From: Pedobacter cryoconitis
Lineage (GTDB): Bacteria > Bacteroidota > Bacteroidia > Sphingobacteriales > Sphingobacteriaceae
Length of the DNA stretch: 64,000 nt
Reading direction: 5' to 3'
NCBI RefSeq assembly: GCF_001590605.1
Contig: NZ_CP014504.1
Coordinates: forward strand, 1,674,001-1,738,000
Shown here: in pieces, positions 18,606 to 27,607 of the stretch
Layout of the letters: each line of letters begins with the position of its first letter
How positions within the stretch are numbered: position 1 is the first letter of the stretch
Position numbers and translations under genes: made by a program
The notes under the pieces: model-generated
Seen by the model: only the letters and a program-made list of their open reading frames with translations
Databases searched by the model: none
What the model was told of the DNA's origin: nothing

Positions 18606-19811
18606 ATGAGTTTATCAGAACGAATCATCGCCTCTAATAAGGGCATGCTTGCTGAGATGGTACAGCTCAAATACCAGGCAATGACTGAAAGTGCTTTTCG
18701 TTTTTTCAGAGGAACCTGCGAGATTTTTTATCAGGACCTGTCACTTTGGAAAGCAATGCCGAAATCTCCTTTAAGCTGGATATGTGGTGACTTGCATGTA
18801 GAAAACTTTGGGAGCTATAAGGCTGACGATGGTCAGGTATATTTTGACCTGAATGACTTTGATGAAGCGTTGCTGGCTCCTGTAGCATTTGAATTGGTCA
18901 GAATGCTGACGAGTATTTTCCTTTGTTTTGATTTCTTAGAACTGGAAGACCTGAAAGCGATGAATATGGCAAATGTCTTTCTGAAAAATTACAGTGCAGT
19001 TTTAGCCCGGGGGAAAGCGCTTGCTATTGAACCCAGAATTGCAAAAGGTATCATTTGTACATTTTTGATGGCCGTCTCTAAACGGAAGCAAAGCCGCTTA
19101 CTGGACAAACGTACTGAAGTCAGAAAACGGAAACTGGTACTTTCCCTGGAAGATGAAAGACATTTTGAGCTGGATAAAGACCTGAGAAAAGATTTAGTGG
19201 AACATTTGACAGACTGGATCAATAACCATAGCAGAAGTCCCTATAATTATAAAGTACGTGATGTCGTTTTTCGTCTGGCCGGCACCGGTAGTGTGGGTAC
19301 AAAACGCTACATGTTCTTACTGGAAAACTTGCTAAAGAAAGGGAAATATTTGATTGTGGATATGAAGCAATCGCAGCCGAGTGCACTTACCCCCTATGTT
19401 AAAGTTTCACAGCCTCAATGGGAAACTGAAGCTGAACGTGTAGTTTTTGCACAGGAACTCTCCCAGCATATGCCTTGCTCACTGCTGAGCCATACTGTTT
19501 TTAAGGGGGACGCTTTTGTTGTTAAAGAAATGCAACCTGCTGAAGATAAGATCAAGTTCAGATTAATTCAGGATCAATACAGAGATATCTTTCAGGTTAT
19601 TGATGATATGGCAGCGTTGACAGCTTCGGCACATATCAGAAGTTCAGGCAGAAAGGGTTCAGCCATTGCTGATGAACTTATTGAATTTGGTAGAAGTACA
19701 GCATGGCAGGAAAAACTCATCGACTATGCGTTTAAATATGCACAAAAGGTGAAGAAGGATTTCAAGGTATTTAAAACCGGAGTTGATTCGGGTATCTATG
19801 CCAATAGTTAA
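18606..19811 (+). CDS. DUF2252 family protein
   Basis: 401 residues. Family signature WICGDLHVENFGSY (around residue 58) followed by VYFDLNDFDEALLAPVAFEL. The pattern of H-x-x-N and D-x-D resembles aminoglycoside-phosphotransferase or kinase-like folds, so a small-molecule kinase role is often suspected; this is inference. The length is close to the family norm and all the visible motifs look intact. No operon partner. Confidence 0.9.
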   Translation: MSLSERIIASNKGMLAEMVQLKYQAMTESAFRFFRGTCEIFYQDLSLWKAMPKSPLSWICGDLHVENFGSYKADDGQVYFDLNDFDEALLAPVAFELVRMLTSIFLCFDFLELEDLKAMNMANVFLKNYSAVLARGKALAIEPRIAKGIICTFLMAVSKRKQSRLLDKRTEVRKRKLVLSLEDERHFELDKDLRKDLVEHLTDWINNHSRSPYNYKVRDVVFRLAGTGSVGTKRYMFLLENLLKKGKYLIVDMKQSQPSALTPYVKVSQPQWETEAERVVFAQELSQHMPCSLLSHTVFKGDAFVVKEMQPAEDKIKFRLIQDQYRDIFQVIDDMAALTASAHIRSSGRKGSAIADELIEFGRSTAWQEKLIDYAFKYAQKVKKDFKVFKTGVDSGIYANS

Positions 19812-19820
19812 TTATTATTC

Positions 19821-19841
19821 TGCAAATAACTTATATTTGCA
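19821..19841 (+). promoter_or_regulatory. Dyad overlapping a -7 element upstream of the broken kinase gene
   Basis: TGCAAATA-N5-TATTTGCA, an 8-bp inverted repeat that contains TATATTTG (19832-19839), an exact -7 match. It lies 30 bases before the ATG at 19871. It may be an operator, or a terminator of DUF2252, whose stop is 10 bases upstream; there is no U-run after it. Confidence 0.4.
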
Positions 19842-19870
19842 AACTTTCTTAACGTCTTTATCAGTATCAA

Positions 19871-20222
19871 ATGATTGAAGATACCTTCGGAATGAATATC
19901 ATTCCGGATAATGATTCCGAAAGACTTCAGGCACTTAAACGATACAGGATTATGGATAGCCCTTCTGAGGCTTCTTTCGATAATATTGCCCGTTTATGCA
20001 CACAGATATTTAATGTTCCTAATTCAGGGCCAGGATAAGGATAAACTGTTTGATCGTTTTTATAGGGTTCTGAACGATGATATTGTTTCAGGCTTTGGTA
20101 TCGGCCTTTATTTATGTGCTGAAATTATAGACCGGCACCAGGGAAAAATCGGGGTGGAAAGCGAATTCGGAGAAGGCAGTACTTTTTGGTTTAGCTTACC
20201 GGTCGCTGTAGTTTCAGTTTAG
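19871..20222 (+). pseudogene. Histidine kinase gene with large internal deletion
   Basis: An ATG at 19871 opens a 55-codon frame. It reads like the start of a GAF-domain sensor kinase (ERLQALKRYRIMDSPSEASF, then NIARLCTQIFNVP) and hits TAA at 20036-20038. In a different frame, immediately after, the C-terminal end of a kinase ATPase domain appears (DKLFDRFYRVLNDD, then GFGIGLYLCAEII and GEGSTFWFSLPV), ending at 20222. The join near 20020-20035 drops the rest of GAF, the dimerisation region and most of the ATPase domain. No functional kinase can be made. Confidence 0.85.
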
Positions 20223-20330
20223 TATAAAATCCGTTTTTACTAATCTTTCTTTTGAACAGCTGGAAATTATAATCGCTGTTACACAAAGAATTGTTGCAGT
20301 AGTAAGGTAGTTTTGTGATTTTCTTTTCAT
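20214..20330 (-). CDS. Possible 38-residue micro-lipoprotein
   Basis: ATG at 20328-20330 on the minus strand, stop TGA at 20214-20216, overlapping the end of the kinase pseudogene by 9 bases. The product has a basic start (MKRKSQ), a hydrophobic stretch and a lipobox-like IISSCSK, leaving a mature tail of about 15 residues. It is too short to judge by homology and could be chance. Confidence 0.3.
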   Translation of the reverse strand: MKRKSQNYLTTATILCVTAIIISSCSKERLVKTDFILN

Positions 20331-20656
20331 GAAATATTAATTGTTTGATTTTTTAAAAAAATAACTTTATTATCTATTTGTTTGTTTTTGATATTTAAAT
20401 TAACAATAATATTAATTATCTTGATTTAAAAGGGTTTTTAATACGCTGATTATCTTTTAAGTGAAATGTAGTCTTCAATCTGAATAGAATGATTTTTGAA
20501 ATAGAAAAACGTTTTAAAAAAGAAAGCGGAAATGATCAATGACCATTTCCGCTTATCTAAATTAACGCTCTCATCTATTAAAGCGTCAAACCGCTGGAAA
20601 TATTGTATGGCAATGAAAAAATATTTTAAGATCTTTCCATTTGAATTGAAAAGAAG
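20331..20656. other. Intergenic stretch with one strong hairpin
   Basis: AT-rich, no reading frame of note. It contains an 11-bp stem AAGCGGAAATG/CATTTCCGCTT (20524-20534 and 20544-20554) with a 9-base loop. T-rich sequence follows it on the minus strand, so it resembles a leftward terminator with no gene upstream to serve. Confidence 0.5.
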
Positions 20657-21538
20657 ATGCGTAAGAAAAATAAATCCGTTCCGGTAAATACAATGTTTGA
20701 TGATTTTGATGCAGGTATCGCCATTGAAACGATGTCTTTTGAAAATTTATCTATTTGGGACGACGCAACGCTAAAAGAGTTTGAAGTTGCAAAACAATCG
20801 CATCGGGAAGACCGCCACTCATTCTTCCTGCTTGAAAAAGGAACAGTTCACATTGAAATTGATTTTCAGGAATATCAAATTAACCAGTCCTCTATCATCT
20901 ATGTTCATCCCGATCAAATACATCGTATTCTTGCCATGGAAAATGTCGTAGTGAGCAGTTGGGCAATGAATAATGAGAGCCTGAATCCACAGTACCTGAA
21001 ATTATTGGAAGATATCACTCCGGCAAAACCGTTAGTATTAAAAGAAGAAGAATTTTCAATTATTTCTGAAGCGGTATCAATTGCTATCAAATTTTCTAAA
21101 CGGAAAACGGACAAATTATATCATTCGTTATTGAAAGACAGTTGTAATGCATTGGCCGCATTCGTTATTTCACAATATTCAGAACTAGCTAAATCAACAG
21201 ACAAAGCTTCAAGATTTGAAATTGTTACCAAAGCTTTCAGGGAAATACTGGAGCTTAATTATATCAATCTCAAACGCCCGGCAGATTATGCTAAAAAATT
21301 GCATCTTTCCATACCCTACCTGAACGAATGTGTTAAACACGCAACTGGTTATTCCGTTTCAAATCACATACAGCAGCGTATTATTTTAGAGGCAAAACGG
21401 TTGCTGTATTATTCTGATCAATCAGTAAAAGAAATTGCGACAGCATTAGGCTATGATGATTACCCCTATTTTTCAAGGTTGTTTACCAAAGTTACGGGAA
21501 TGACCGCTTTAGCGTTCCGCAATAAAAAACGCGGTTAG
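20657..21538 (+). CDS. AraC family transcriptional regulator
   Basis: 293 residues. The N-terminal part is a cupin-like sensing domain (for example HSFFLLEKGTVHIEIDFQEY, near residue 55). The C-terminal ~100 residues are the AraC double helix-turn-helix: DYAKKLHLSIPYLNECVKHA and SVKEIATALGYDDYPYFSRL, with the end motif TGMTALAFRNKKRG. It probably controls the adjacent FAD monooxygenase, 81 bases downstream on the same strand. Confidence 0.93.
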   Translation: MRKKNKSVPVNTMFDDFDAGIAIETMSFENLSIWDDATLKEFEVAKQSHREDRHSFFLLEKGTVHIEIDFQEYQINQSSIIYVHPDQIHRILAMENVVVSSWAMNNESLNPQYLKLLEDITPAKPLVLKEEEFSIISEAVSIAIKFSKRKTDKLYHSLLKDSCNALAAFVISQYSELAKSTDKASRFEIVTKAFREILELNYINLKRPADYAKKLHLSIPYLNECVKHATGYSVSNHIQQRIILEAKRLLYYSDQSVKEIATALGYDDYPYFSRLFTKVTGMTALAFRNKKRG

Positions 21539-21619
21539 TCCAATACTTACTTTGTATTGCTATTATTTATCCTTCTGTTGCGATGTTCCTTTGCAGAGTC
21601 AAATAAACTCATATAAAAA

Positions 21620-22744
21620 ATGGAACCATCACAAGAAAAAAAAGTACTCATTTCGGGTGCAGGTTTTGCCGGACTTTCAACCGCTTATTGGATGAATAAA
21701 TTGGGCTACAAAGTAACTGTTGTTGAGATTGCAAATGAACTTCGAAAAGGCGGAACACCTGTGGATATTCGCGGGGACACAGTAGATATCGTTAAGAATA
21801 TGGAGATTTTCCAGCAAATCGAATCCAACAGATTGAATATGGAAGTAATGGAATTTAAAAACTCCGATGATGTTACTGAAGGTTCAATACCGATGAAAAA
21901 AGAAGGTGAAGGGGCCGCGGACGATGAATGTGAAATTGAACGGGATATATTGCTGAATATTTTATTCAATACCATCAAATATGAAGTTGAATTTGTTTTC
22001 AACAATAGCATTACTACTATCAGCGAAACGAAAGATGCCATACAGGTTGCCTTTAAAAATGGCCCGGAATGCTCATTTGACTTGTTATTTGGTTGTGATG
22101 GTTTACATTCGACAGTAAGAAAAATTTGGTTTGGTGAGGAAGATGAATATTCACATTTTCTTAATCAGTATTTTTCTATCAGCATCGTAAACAAATTGCT
22201 AATTAAACAAAACACCTCACAAATGTATAATGAGCCGGATAAAGCGATTATGCTTAATGCCTATAATAATAAAACCGATATTGTTTTTTGTTTCTATTCA
22301 GAAAAAGAGATTTCTTATGATTATCGGAATGAACAGCAGCAAAGAGAGATCATTCTGGATCAATTTTCCGGACAAAGCTGGAGAACTCCGGAATTACTGG
22401 AAGAAGTAAAGAATACGAAAACTTTTTACTTTGATAAACTCAGTCAAATAAAGATGCCATCCTGGACAAAAGGCAGGGTCGCTTTGGTGGGCGATGCCGG
22501 TTATTGTGCTTCGCCTGCTGCTGGAATGGGTGGATCGCTGGCAATTCATGGAGCAGCAGCATTAGCTGCTGCTATGCACAAACACAAAGGGAATTTTGAA
22601 CTGGCGTTTCAGGATTATAATACAAATTTACGTCCGTTTATTGAGGAAGTTCAAGGCAATGCCGTAAGATTTGGATTAGAAGTAATGGTTCCAAGAACCG
22701 AAGAAGCTATTCGTAAAAGGAATGCACTAGAGGTACCCTTTTAA
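21620..22744 (+). CDS. FAD-dependent monooxygenase
   Basis: 374 residues of the PF01494-type flavin hydroxylase family. The FAD-binding Rossmann motif is ISGAGFAGLSTAYW (residues ~11-24). The second FAD motif is RVALVGDAGYCASPAAGMGG (residues ~289-308), and an FGCDGLHSTVRK stretch sits between. Enzymes of this family hydroxylate aromatic substrates or inactivate drugs such as tetracyclines and rifamycins. The substrate here is unknown and the resemblance to TetX is only general. Its regulator is probably the AraC gene upstream. Confidence 0.88.
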   Translation: MEPSQEKKVLISGAGFAGLSTAYWMNKLGYKVTVVEIANELRKGGTPVDIRGDTVDIVKNMEIFQQIESNRLNMEVMEFKNSDDVTEGSIPMKKEGEGAADDECEIERDILLNILFNTIKYEVEFVFNNSITTISETKDAIQVAFKNGPECSFDLLFGCDGLHSTVRKIWFGEEDEYSHFLNQYFSISIVNKLLIKQNTSQMYNEPDKAIMLNAYNNKTDIVFCFYSEKEISYDYRNEQQQREIILDQFSGQSWRTPELLEEVKNTKTFYFDKLSQIKMPSWTKGRVALVGDAGYCASPAAGMGGSLAIHGAAALAAAMHKHKGNFELAFQDYNTNLRPFIEEVQGNAVRFGLEVMVPRTEEAIRKRNALEVPF

Positions 22745-22748
22745 TATT

Positions 22749-22874
22749 TTAATGTTGTTTACGATAAGCTAAAGGATTTAAACCGGTTTCCTGTCTGAGT
22801 AAGTCACTAAGATAACCGGGAGAAATTTTGAGCTGTGCTGCAACAGTACCAGCTACGAGATTTTTTAATATTTG
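22749..22874 (-). pseudogene. AraC-type regulator C-terminal fragment
   Basis: An open minus-strand frame of 41 codons with no start codon, ending at TAA (22749-22751). It reads GTVAAQLKISPGYLSDLLRQ and then ETGLNPLAYRKQH, a clear first helix-turn-helix of the AraC domain. The N-terminal domain and the second helix-turn-helix are missing. It lies 4 bases past the monooxygenase stop. The remaining 22875-23047 shows no gene. Confidence 0.7.
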
Positions 22875-23047
22875 TTATTTTATGCTACAAAATTACCGGG
22901 CGATGGCTGTTGGCGGATTATACATATCGCTGAATATCGGATATATATTTTTAATACAGGACTGATGATGTGATTGCAGATATCCTGTATATATGAATTG
23001 CAAATTTGTTCTATCTTGTAAAAAATTAATGACAACAAACTATTTGA

Positions 23048-24238
23048 ATGAACCGACAAAACTTAATACTCTCAGCATTTTTATTTTTCGCTGCAACTTC
23101 GACTACTTTCGCACAGGATAGTTTACTCACCAGTCTGGCCAGGAACAATATGACTACTTTTGTCAAACAAGCGGACACATTTTTAGGTGCCGGATGGGAA
23201 AAAATTATCAAAAAAGCGACCGCTTCGAATGACATCCTGATCGGCGAAGACCATTTTACCAATGAGATCCCCTATTTTACCTCTGCTATTGTTTCCAAGA
23301 TCAAGTTCGAAAATTTTTTCTGTGAAATCGACCCGTTTACCTCAGAGATTCTACAGGGGAAGATCAAAAACCTATCACCACTGGCGTTGCGAAATTATGT
23401 AAACACTTATGGAAATGCTTTTTCTTTCTATGCTTTTGCTCCTGAATTCGAACTCTTAAAACAGCTCAGTATATCAAATACCATCATACGGGGAACTGAC
23501 CAGATACTCCTGATTGGCGACAGGATAATCTGCAATGAATTAGAACAGACTACCAGGAATAAAGAGGCAAAGTATCTTTACAAACTGATTGCAGATAGTT
23601 CGAAATTATACTTTGACAATTTTCTAAAAGACCAGAATAAGCCCTTCTATCTATTGACTGATGATTTTGCGAAAAATATAGACAAGCTGTCCCTGCTCAA
23701 ATTAAGCACACAGGAAACAAAGATTATCGAGGCAATTAAACTGAGTGCAAAGATCTACAAATCCCAAAACCATAATCTGAGGATTCAGCTCATGAAAAAC
23801 CAACTCATGCAAACCTTTGGAAGTTGGTCTGGCAAAAGAAATCTTTTCAAATATGGAGCAAACCATCTTGCCGGCGGGGAGAGTTTCCTGGAGATCTATG
23901 ATTTGGGAAACCTTGTCAGTAACATCAATGATGCTAATTTCAAAAGCTCCCTGCATATCATGATTCTGGGTGTATCCGGGACTCAGGCTTCCCCGTTTGA
24001 AGGTTTTCCTGCTGAAAACATCAACCCCAATAGTAGTATGCTCAAATGCCTGAAACCTATTACTAGAGTAATCGATGGTGAACAATGGTCTTGTTTCGAT
24101 CTGCTACCATTAAGAAAAGAACTGAATGAAGGACGATTGAAAATTTCAGATATCAAAATGCAAAGAGTTATTAAGGGATATGATCTGCTTGTTATCATTC
24201 CTAAGGTTACTGCGAGCAGGTTTGTTAAAGAAAAGTAG
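23048..24238 (+). CDS. Exported protein, possible erythromycin-esterase/ChaN-like fold
   Basis: 396 residues with a signal peptide (MNRQNLILSAFLFFAATSTT, cleavage after TFA). Near residue 64 is ILIGEDHFTNEIPYF, the G-E-x-H pattern seen in the EreA/ChaN/TraB (Tiki-like) superfamily, where Glu and His are catalytic or metal-binding. The GANHLAGGES stretch near residue 276 supplies a second His of the same kind. The assignment is by motif only and the substrate is unknown. It stands alone with its own terminator. Confidence 0.55.
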   Translation: MNRQNLILSAFLFFAATSTTFAQDSLLTSLARNNMTTFVKQADTFLGAGWEKIIKKATASNDILIGEDHFTNEIPYFTSAIVSKIKFENFFCEIDPFTSEILQGKIKNLSPLALRNYVNTYGNAFSFYAFAPEFELLKQLSISNTIIRGTDQILLIGDRIICNELEQTTRNKEAKYLYKLIADSSKLYFDNFLKDQNKPFYLLTDDFAKNIDKLSLLKLSTQETKIIEAIKLSAKIYKSQNHNLRIQLMKNQLMQTFGSWSGKRNLFKYGANHLAGGESFLEIYDLGNLVSNINDANFKSSLHIMILGVSGTQASPFEGFPAENINPNSSMLKCLKPITRVIDGEQWSCFDLLPLRKELNEGRLKISDIKMQRVIKGYDLLVIIPKVTASRFVKEK

Positions 24239-24281
24239 CTATATCGCTTTCTGAACAACAACCGGATATTCATTATATTAA

Positions 24282-24307
24282 AAAGGCAGAGTTATAACTC
24301 TGCCTTT
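24282..24307 (+). terminator. Intrinsic terminator
   Basis: Near-continuous inverted repeat AAAGGCAGAGTT-AT-AACTCTGCCTTT, 44 bases after the exported protein stop; it works in either direction. The rest of 24308-24483 holds nothing recognisable. Confidence 0.8.
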
Positions 24308-24483
24308 GGACTCAACAAGGCTTACATCGAGCTTTAGTTAACCTTATACTGTCTGTACCCCATTTTGTATAGCTCCTGTCATGATTCGTGCTGTTTCTGA
24401 TTAAATACCAACGCGTCATTTCAAAGAAATATATTATGTAGCCCCACCACCGGGAATAATGGTAGTGATGTTTTTAAATTTGA

Positions 24484-26025
24484 TTAATTAGTAGTATAGG
24501 AAACCCCATCTATTTGTAATAAGGTACTTCCATTAATAGCTAAAATATTTACTTCTCCAGTTGGCCTGATTAACAAAGTTGCTGATGAAAATGTTCCGGT
24601 ATTGAAATTAGTGACTTGAAATCTTTTTTCCCTGACAGGTCGGAATAATTGAGGTAATATAAAAATTGTTGTGCCTAATGTCTGTATTCCATCTTTAATT
24701 GCCCCTCTTAAAACAACCAAACCAGAATCGATTTTTTTTGCCGAGACTTCACTAGTAGAATCATAAGGAATCCAGTTAGCTAATAAAGTTAAAGAAACCT
24801 CAACACCGTAGTTGTCAATACCTAAATTATCTACTCCCAATGTTTCAACCTCTGAATTAAGAGTACCATAGTATGCGTTATCGGTTTTCAAGATATTACG
24901 CTTTGATGAAATCCCAAAGCCAATATATTTACCTTCTGCACCAACTGACATGTCATTTTGGGTAATTATATTTCCGATACTTGTTCCGGATAAATAGATT
25001 GCATAATCTGAAGTTATAGAACCTACGGAACGAGCAGGGCTAATTGTGTTACCCTGAATTACACAATATATGCAATCTGCTAAATATAGTTGAGATTGGT
25101 AAATTCCTAAATAATCTGAGCCCGCACCGTGTTCCAATTGATTAAAGCAAACTTGTGTTTGTTCCATAGCTAGCAATGCAATAGCTCCATGTTGAGTAGT
25201 GATGTTATTTTCACGTATAATAATCTGCCTGGCACCACCTATGCCACTAAATAAAATACCAGGTGAAAGTATCCTGTTACCTGTGATTGTATTTTCACTT
25301 ATAGTTATAGAATCACCTACGCTATCGCCATTTAAGCCATTTTGTATCCAACATCTACGGATCGTGAATGCGAAAAAACCATCCACATTTCTGGATGAAT
25401 TGTCTAATCTAATACCAAAATTGCCAAAATCTCCAACAAAAATCCTATTAAATTCCCAATTTGAAAAATAAGCATTAATGCCCAGATAAACTTCAATACC
25501 ATATTTTCCACCTCCTCCAATTTGGGGCTTTACCATAAAGTCGTGAAAATATGTGCCTGTGTTGCTCGTCCTATCAGTAGGTGGTATAATTCTTATAGCA
25601 GAGTCGTTACCAGAATATATTATCTGAGATTGCCACATTCCCTCCCCATATATATGAATCCTTAGTGTTATTCGTAAGGTTCCAGAAGTTTTGAAAATAC
25701 CCTGTGGTATAAATAAGGATATTCCTTGCTTTTGTGCATAATTAATAGCTCCTTGTATTGCTTCATAATCGTCATGAATACCATTGCCCCTTGCACCGAA
25801 CCACTTAATGTTAATGCTTCCGGTAAAATTTCTTTTAAAATAATCATCTCCAAACTTTACATAAATAACACCATCCAATTCCAAATCATTTGTAATCTCT
25901 GTAGTCTCATTAAATGTTACTAGTTCTCCAGTATATTGATCTAAAATATTTGATATAGTCTTAAGAGAGTTTAATTTATCTAGTATAACTTTTTCTACGT
26001 TAAGTTCATTTGTATAAGTAGGCAT
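24484..26025 (-). CDS. Phage-tail-spike-like right-handed beta-helix protein
   Basis: 513 residues, no signal peptide. Residues ~70-100 hold NIKWFGARGNGIHDDYEAIQ, the opening of Pectate_lyase_3 (PF12708) beta-helix domains of tail spikes and GH28-like proteins. The middle is a series of short N-x-I/I-x-x-N strands. The last ~100 residues (VVLRGAIKDGIQTLGTTIFI, then LPQLFRPVREKRFQV, ending LLQIDGVSY) match the C-terminal receptor-side domain common in tail fibres. It could bind or cut a polysaccharide. No other phage gene is present. Confidence 0.7.
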   Translation of the reverse strand: MPTYTNELNVEKVILDKLNSLKTISNILDQYTGELVTFNETTEITNDLELDGVIYVKFGDDYFKRNFTGSINIKWFGARGNGIHDDYEAIQGAINYAQKQGISLFIPQGIFKTSGTLRITLRIHIYGEGMWQSQIIYSGNDSAIRIIPPTDRTSNTGTYFHDFMVKPQIGGGGKYGIEVYLGINAYFSNWEFNRIFVGDFGNFGIRLDNSSRNVDGFFAFTIRRCWIQNGLNGDSVGDSITISENTITGNRILSPGILFSGIGGARQIIIRENNITTQHGAIALLAMEQTQVCFNQLEHGAGSDYLGIYQSQLYLADCIYCVIQGNTISPARSVGSITSDYAIYLSGTSIGNIITQNDMSVGAEGKYIGFGISSKRNILKTDNAYYGTLNSEVETLGVDNLGIDNYGVEVSLTLLANWIPYDSTSEVSAKKIDSGLVVLRGAIKDGIQTLGTTIFILPQLFRPVREKRFQVTNFNTGTFSSATLLIRPTGEVNILAINGSTLLQIDGVSYTTN

Positions 26026-27172
26026 GCTGTGAGGAATTTAAAATGTGACTGATTTTTGTTTTTTAATATACATTATTTTCGCTTTACAATTGATCAATGT
26101 AATTGGTTACGATTCTTTAATAAGCTAATTACTTCCTGATTTTTCCAGGCTGGCCACTTTGACGAAAGTTCTCTGATGCCTTTTTCGGTTTCCATTGCTT
26201 GTTTCATTATGCCCAGTACAGAACTTTTGAAACAAGTTGTACGCCAAACTGCTGCTTTAAAAATGAAACCGCCCAGGATTCCCTTTGAAAATTTACCCGT
26301 TAAACTTCTCATCATAAATAAATGCCTTTCCACCAATGTAAGCTATTCGCGTTAAAGATTATCCTGATGCGTAAAAAATGGCCGTAATTGTCCGCAGCTG
26401 TCTGCAATTGTCCATGGGTTAGCCCAAGGGAAAATTATAATTTCATTAATCTTCAACCAGTTATGGTTTGGTTGTGCCTGAGTGGTGGTCGGGATGACAT
26501 CAGGTTGAGAACGGGCTTTAACTATGGCAGGTCCAGGTCATTTCAACTAGTTGTTTTGACTTAGACTTGCCATGCTCTCGCGTTACTTTAGCACTGCTCT
26601 TACCCTAACGAGTACCCGACCAGTACCCGGCCGATATAGCTTTATTATTTAGCTATTTTGAATTTATTGACGAACAGCCCGGCCTTGTTCCCCCTGAGTC
26701 ATTCCCATGCAAATTGAAAGCTTTCAGCGCAACTTCCAGCGGCATAAGAGCATCCGTGACAGCTAAGACTTTCTGTTGAGCGTATCAAAATTTATGCTTA
26801 AAAAGAGCCTGCTCCACAAGTTGATGACTTGATCCGAAAATGTTCAATTAGAACATGAAAAATGTATGCGCTGAACCACTATTTAGAATAACTGGATCAC
26901 CAAGACGAGTGAGTTATTATTAATGGATAATATTGACGCATAAGAGTACGAAAAAGAATCTGAAGGAATGAATTGCAAACTTAAAACATAATATGGAGTA
27001 ACATTTAAAATTAAGCTCCTTACAGATCAATATTAAACATGATATAGTGTGAATAAGCTTCGCTACGCACCATTACGTTGAGCCTATCTATCATGGCTCG
27101 GTCTATTGCGCCAAGACTATAAAAACAAAGTGCTTTTAATTAAAGATTATCACTTTATTTGATATAATAATC
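26026..27172. other. Gene-poor interval with broken reading frames
   Basis: No intact gene over 1.1 kb. Three minus-strand stretches look like decayed coding sequence: 26094-26336 (80 codons, N-terminal SLTGKFSKGILGGF), 26653-26784 (44 codons, contains TDALMPLEVALKAFNLHG) and 27020-27139 (40 codons, contains RAMIDRLNVMVRSEAYS). Local composition is richer in G and C than the neighbours, with a repeated GTACCCG unit near 26612-26630. I recognise none of them with confidence. Confidence 0.5.
26094..26336 (-). CDS. Hypothetical small protein, possibly a decayed gene
   Basis: 80 codons beginning MVERHLFMMRSLTGKFSKGI; a second likely start is at MMRSL. The KGILGGF segment is reminiscent of the N-terminus of DUF6266 proteins common in Pedobacter, which are much longer; this link is from memory and weak. 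No signal peptide. It could equally be noise or the head of a truncated gene. Confidence 0.25.
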   Translation of the reverse strand: MVERHLFMMRSLTGKFSKGILGGFIFKAAVWRTTCFKSSVLGIMKQAMETEKGIRELSSKWPAWKNQEVISLLKNRNQLH

Positions 27173-27487
27173 TTAAGCATTTTCTTTTTTCCATGCTGCT
27201 ATATAAGCTAACAATGGGCAAAGGCTTTCCCCATATTTTGTGAGCGCATACTCTACTCGAAGGGGAAACTCCCCGAACTGTTTCCTGCTAATTAAGCCAT
27301 CAGCTTCAAGTTCTCTCAGTTGTTCAGTTAGTACTTTTCTTGATATAGAAGGCACCCGAACATTAATTTCTCCAAAACGCCTGGCATTCTTGGAAAGCAC
27401 ATGCAAAATGATCACTTTCCACCGTCCTCCAAGCAGAGCTATCGTTGCTATAGCAGGACATTCAGCATGAGCTAAGTTATTTTCCAT
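27173..27487 (-). CDS. HxlR family transcriptional regulator
   Basis: 104 residues, one winged helix-turn-helix. Family motifs are CPAIATIALLGGRWKVIILH (residues 10-29), RRFGEINVRVPSISRKVLTE and the wing R-V-E-Y-A-L-T-K-Y-G. The conserved Cys10 is in the position used by thiol-sensing HxlR/YodB-type regulators. It is divergent from the NAD(P)-binding gene at 27608, with a 120-base shared region, so it most likely represses that gene in response to electrophiles or quinones. Confidence 0.93.
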   Translation of the reverse strand: MENNLAHAECPAIATIALLGGRWKVIILHVLSKNARRFGEINVRVPSISRKVLTEQLRELEADGLISRKQFGEFPLRVEYALTKYGESLCPLLAYIAAWKKENA

Positions 27488-27607
27488 TTGTTACTTCAAG
27501 GTTACCAGTTTATATTTTGTTAACAACTGGATAAGGTATTTTATAGTACCGATTTCAGTTTCTTTGCCTAACAAAAGTAATTGATTATTTATCTTAAAAC
27601 AAAAACT

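Noticed and set aside
21620..22744. Tetracycline-inactivating TetX
   Set aside because: Only general flavin monooxygenase motifs are shared; the substrate region cannot be matched by eye.
24484..26025. Prophage
   Set aside because: Apart from one tail-spike-like protein there is no capsid, terminase, integrase or lysis gene in the window.
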